A stretch of 64,000 nt of DNA, taken from contig NZ_CP084628.1 of the NCBI RefSeq assembly GCF_022878925.1, positions 186,001-250,000 of the forward strand, read 5' to 3'. The translations under genes were made by a program, and so were the position numbers. Source of the DNA: Caballeronia sp. TF1N1 (GTDB lineage Bacteria; Pseudomonadota; Gammaproteobacteria; Burkholderiales; Burkholderiaceae). Below, piece after piece: positions 62,950-64,000 of this stretch. The notes beneath the pieces were generated by a model, which made no database searches, was not told the origin of the DNA, and worked only from the letters and a program-made list of their open reading frames with translations. Each line of letters begins with the position of its first letter. The stretch's first letter is position 1.

Positions 62950-64000
62950 ATGGAAAATATGATGACGTCTAGGTTTGCCATCTCAGTCGATATCGGTGGC
63001 ACGTTCACCGACTTCGTATTGCTGGACAGCAAGAAGAAAAGTGTCACGACCGCGAAGGTCCTGAGCACGCCCGAACGCTCGGAAGAAGCGATATTTTCCG
63101 GCTTCGAGCACTTACGCCGCGATGCGGAACTGGACCTCGCGGATTGCGATGTCTTCCTGCATGCGACGACGGTCATCACCAACGCCGTCATCGAACGCAA
63201 GGGGCACGACTTCATTTTGTTGCATACCGAAGGCTTCGGCACGACGCTTGAAACCGGCCGTGAGCATCGTTACAACGTATCGAACTTGAGGCTGGCTTTT
63301 CCGAAACCGCTGACCAAACACCGGTTGAAGGTATCGGTACGTGAACGCATTGCCTACACGGGTGATCTCGTGCGGCAACCCGACCAAGCTGAACTCATCG
63401 CGGACGTGCGCCGTCTCGTCGATGAAACGGGCGTGACGAACTTCGCCATCTGTTTTCTGCATGCCTTTCAAAACCCCGCAAACGAGCAGTTGGTGGAAAG
63501 CTGGCTTGCAGAAGCCTTCCCCGATGCCGTCATTTCCACATCTAGCGCCGTGGCCCCGCGTTCGGGCGAGTACGAGCGCTGGATGACATGCGCCGTGAAT
63601 GCGTTCACCAAGCCGTTGCTGAGTCAGTACGTGAAGCGCCTGGAGACGAGAGCCGCCGACGCGGGCTTCAATGGCCGCCTTTTGATGATGACGTCGTCCG
63701 GGCTGCCGTTGCCCATCGGTCACTGCGTCAGAGCGCCCGTCCGTTTGATCGAGTCGGGTCCCGCGGCAGGCGTTCTCGCCGCGAGAGAGATCGCCGCGCG
63801 TAATGCACCAGCGCCGCAAGACAGCGGTGCCGTGGACGATACCGTGCTCGCCTACGACATGGGCGGCACGACCGCCAAGGGCGCGTTCCTCATCGCCGGC
63901 AAGGTCGATGTGCAAGCGGGCCTCGAAGTGGCGCGCGAGGGCGCATTCGAAGCCGGCAGCGGCTTTCCGCTCATCATTCCCGCGCTCGACTTGATCGAGA
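62950..64000 (+). CDS. hydantoinase/oxoprolinase A subunit (HyuA), 3' end outside the window
   Basis: Open to the last base; about 350 codons visible. The N-terminal Hydant_A_N domain starts S-V-D-I-G-G-T-F-T-D-F (ATP-binding), with H-A-T-T-V-I-T-N-A-V-I-E-R-K-G. The second domain has R-L-I-E-S-G-P-A-A-G-V and Y-D-M-G-G-T-T-A-K. These are hallmarks of ATP-dependent hydantoinase, 5-oxoprolinase and acetone carboxylase beta-type subunits. ATGs lie at 62950, 62959 and 62962, with no strong ribosome binding site. A HyuB partner would be expected beyond the window. Confidence 0.88.
   Translation, partial: MENMMTSRFAISVDIGGTFTDFVLLDSKKKSVTTAKVLSTPERSEEAIFSGFEHLRRDAELDLADCDVFLHATTVITNAVIERKGHDFILLHTEGFGTTLETGREHRYNVSNLRLAFPKPLTKHRLKVSVRERIAYTGDLVRQPDQAELIADVRRLVDETGVTNFAICFLHAFQNPANEQLVESWLAEAFPDAVISTSSAVAPRSGEYERWMTCAVNAFTKPLLSQYVKRLETRAADAGFNGRLLMMTSSGLPLPIGHCVRAPVRLIESGPAAGVLAAREIAARNAPAPQDSGAVDDTVLAYDMGGTTAKGAFLIAGKVDVQAGLEVAREGAFEAGSGFPLIIPALDLIE

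Noticed and set aside
1..64000. CRISPR arrays, insertion sequences, prophage, tRNA or rRNA genes
   Set aside because: No regular spaced repeats, transposase or integrase motifs, or tRNA/rRNA-like sequence were recognised on either strand.

Overview
This is a 64 kb stretch of high-GC proteobacterial chromosome. A porin with a C-terminal Phe, a CbpA/CbpM pair and many sugar-acid, polyol and amine catabolism genes all suggest Burkholderiaceae in the broad sense (Paraburkholderia or Caballeronia-like). That placement is inferred from gene content and base composition, not from a marker gene. I see no tRNA, rRNA, insertion sequence, prophage or CRISPR array; it reads as a dense block of accessory catabolic operons, each with its own regulator.

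Layout. 1-902: the end of a plus-strand group (Gfo/Idh/MocA C-terminus, a small unknown protein, a hotdog thioesterase). 978-11193: a nine-gene minus-strand operon with an FGGY kinase, a complete acetoin-dehydrogenase-type E1alpha/E1beta/E2 set, a ribose-type ABC importer and two SDR dehydrogenases, facing a SorC-family regulator at 11318. 12447-15424: an exported argininosuccinate-lyase-fold protein and a porin. 15473-17412: DeoR regulator plus MFS exporter. 17476-21923: MFS transporter, sugar-phosphate isomerase-like protein and PhyH-type dioxygenase, divergent from a LacI regulator with two matching operators between them. 21949-25211: amino acid/amine permease, SDR and GST. 25457-27934: small lipoprotein and Tat-type phospholipase C. 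27989-30924: overlapping genes for a DUF3253 protein, a shikimate-dehydrogenase-like enzyme and a cupin phosphoglucose isomerase, below an AraC regulator; a DUF1479 oxygenase is divergent.

32326-45681 is a sugar-acid (hexuronate/aldarate) region. It holds uronate dehydrogenase, an exported lactonase/lactone-isomerase-like amidohydrolase, GarD-type dehydratase, SMP-30 lactonase, an enolase-superfamily dehydratase/cycloisomerase, an IlvD/Edd dehydratase, a DapA-family lyase, a D-2-hydroxyacid dehydrogenase, two MFS importers and a LysR regulator. A shared DNA motif sits about 70-95 bases before four of the start codons, tying the region into one likely regulon. A chemoreceptor and a GGDEF-EAL protein follow (45704-49895), then CbpA/CbpM (50297-51577).

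51774-59826 is a guanidine-use operon: a guanidine-I (ykkC) riboswitch, an ABC importer, two carboxyguanidine-deiminase-type proteins and a urea/guanidine carboxylase. No allophanate hydrolase lies in the window. A TRAP transporter (59987-62922) and a hydantoinase A subunit cut off by the window end follow on the same strand.
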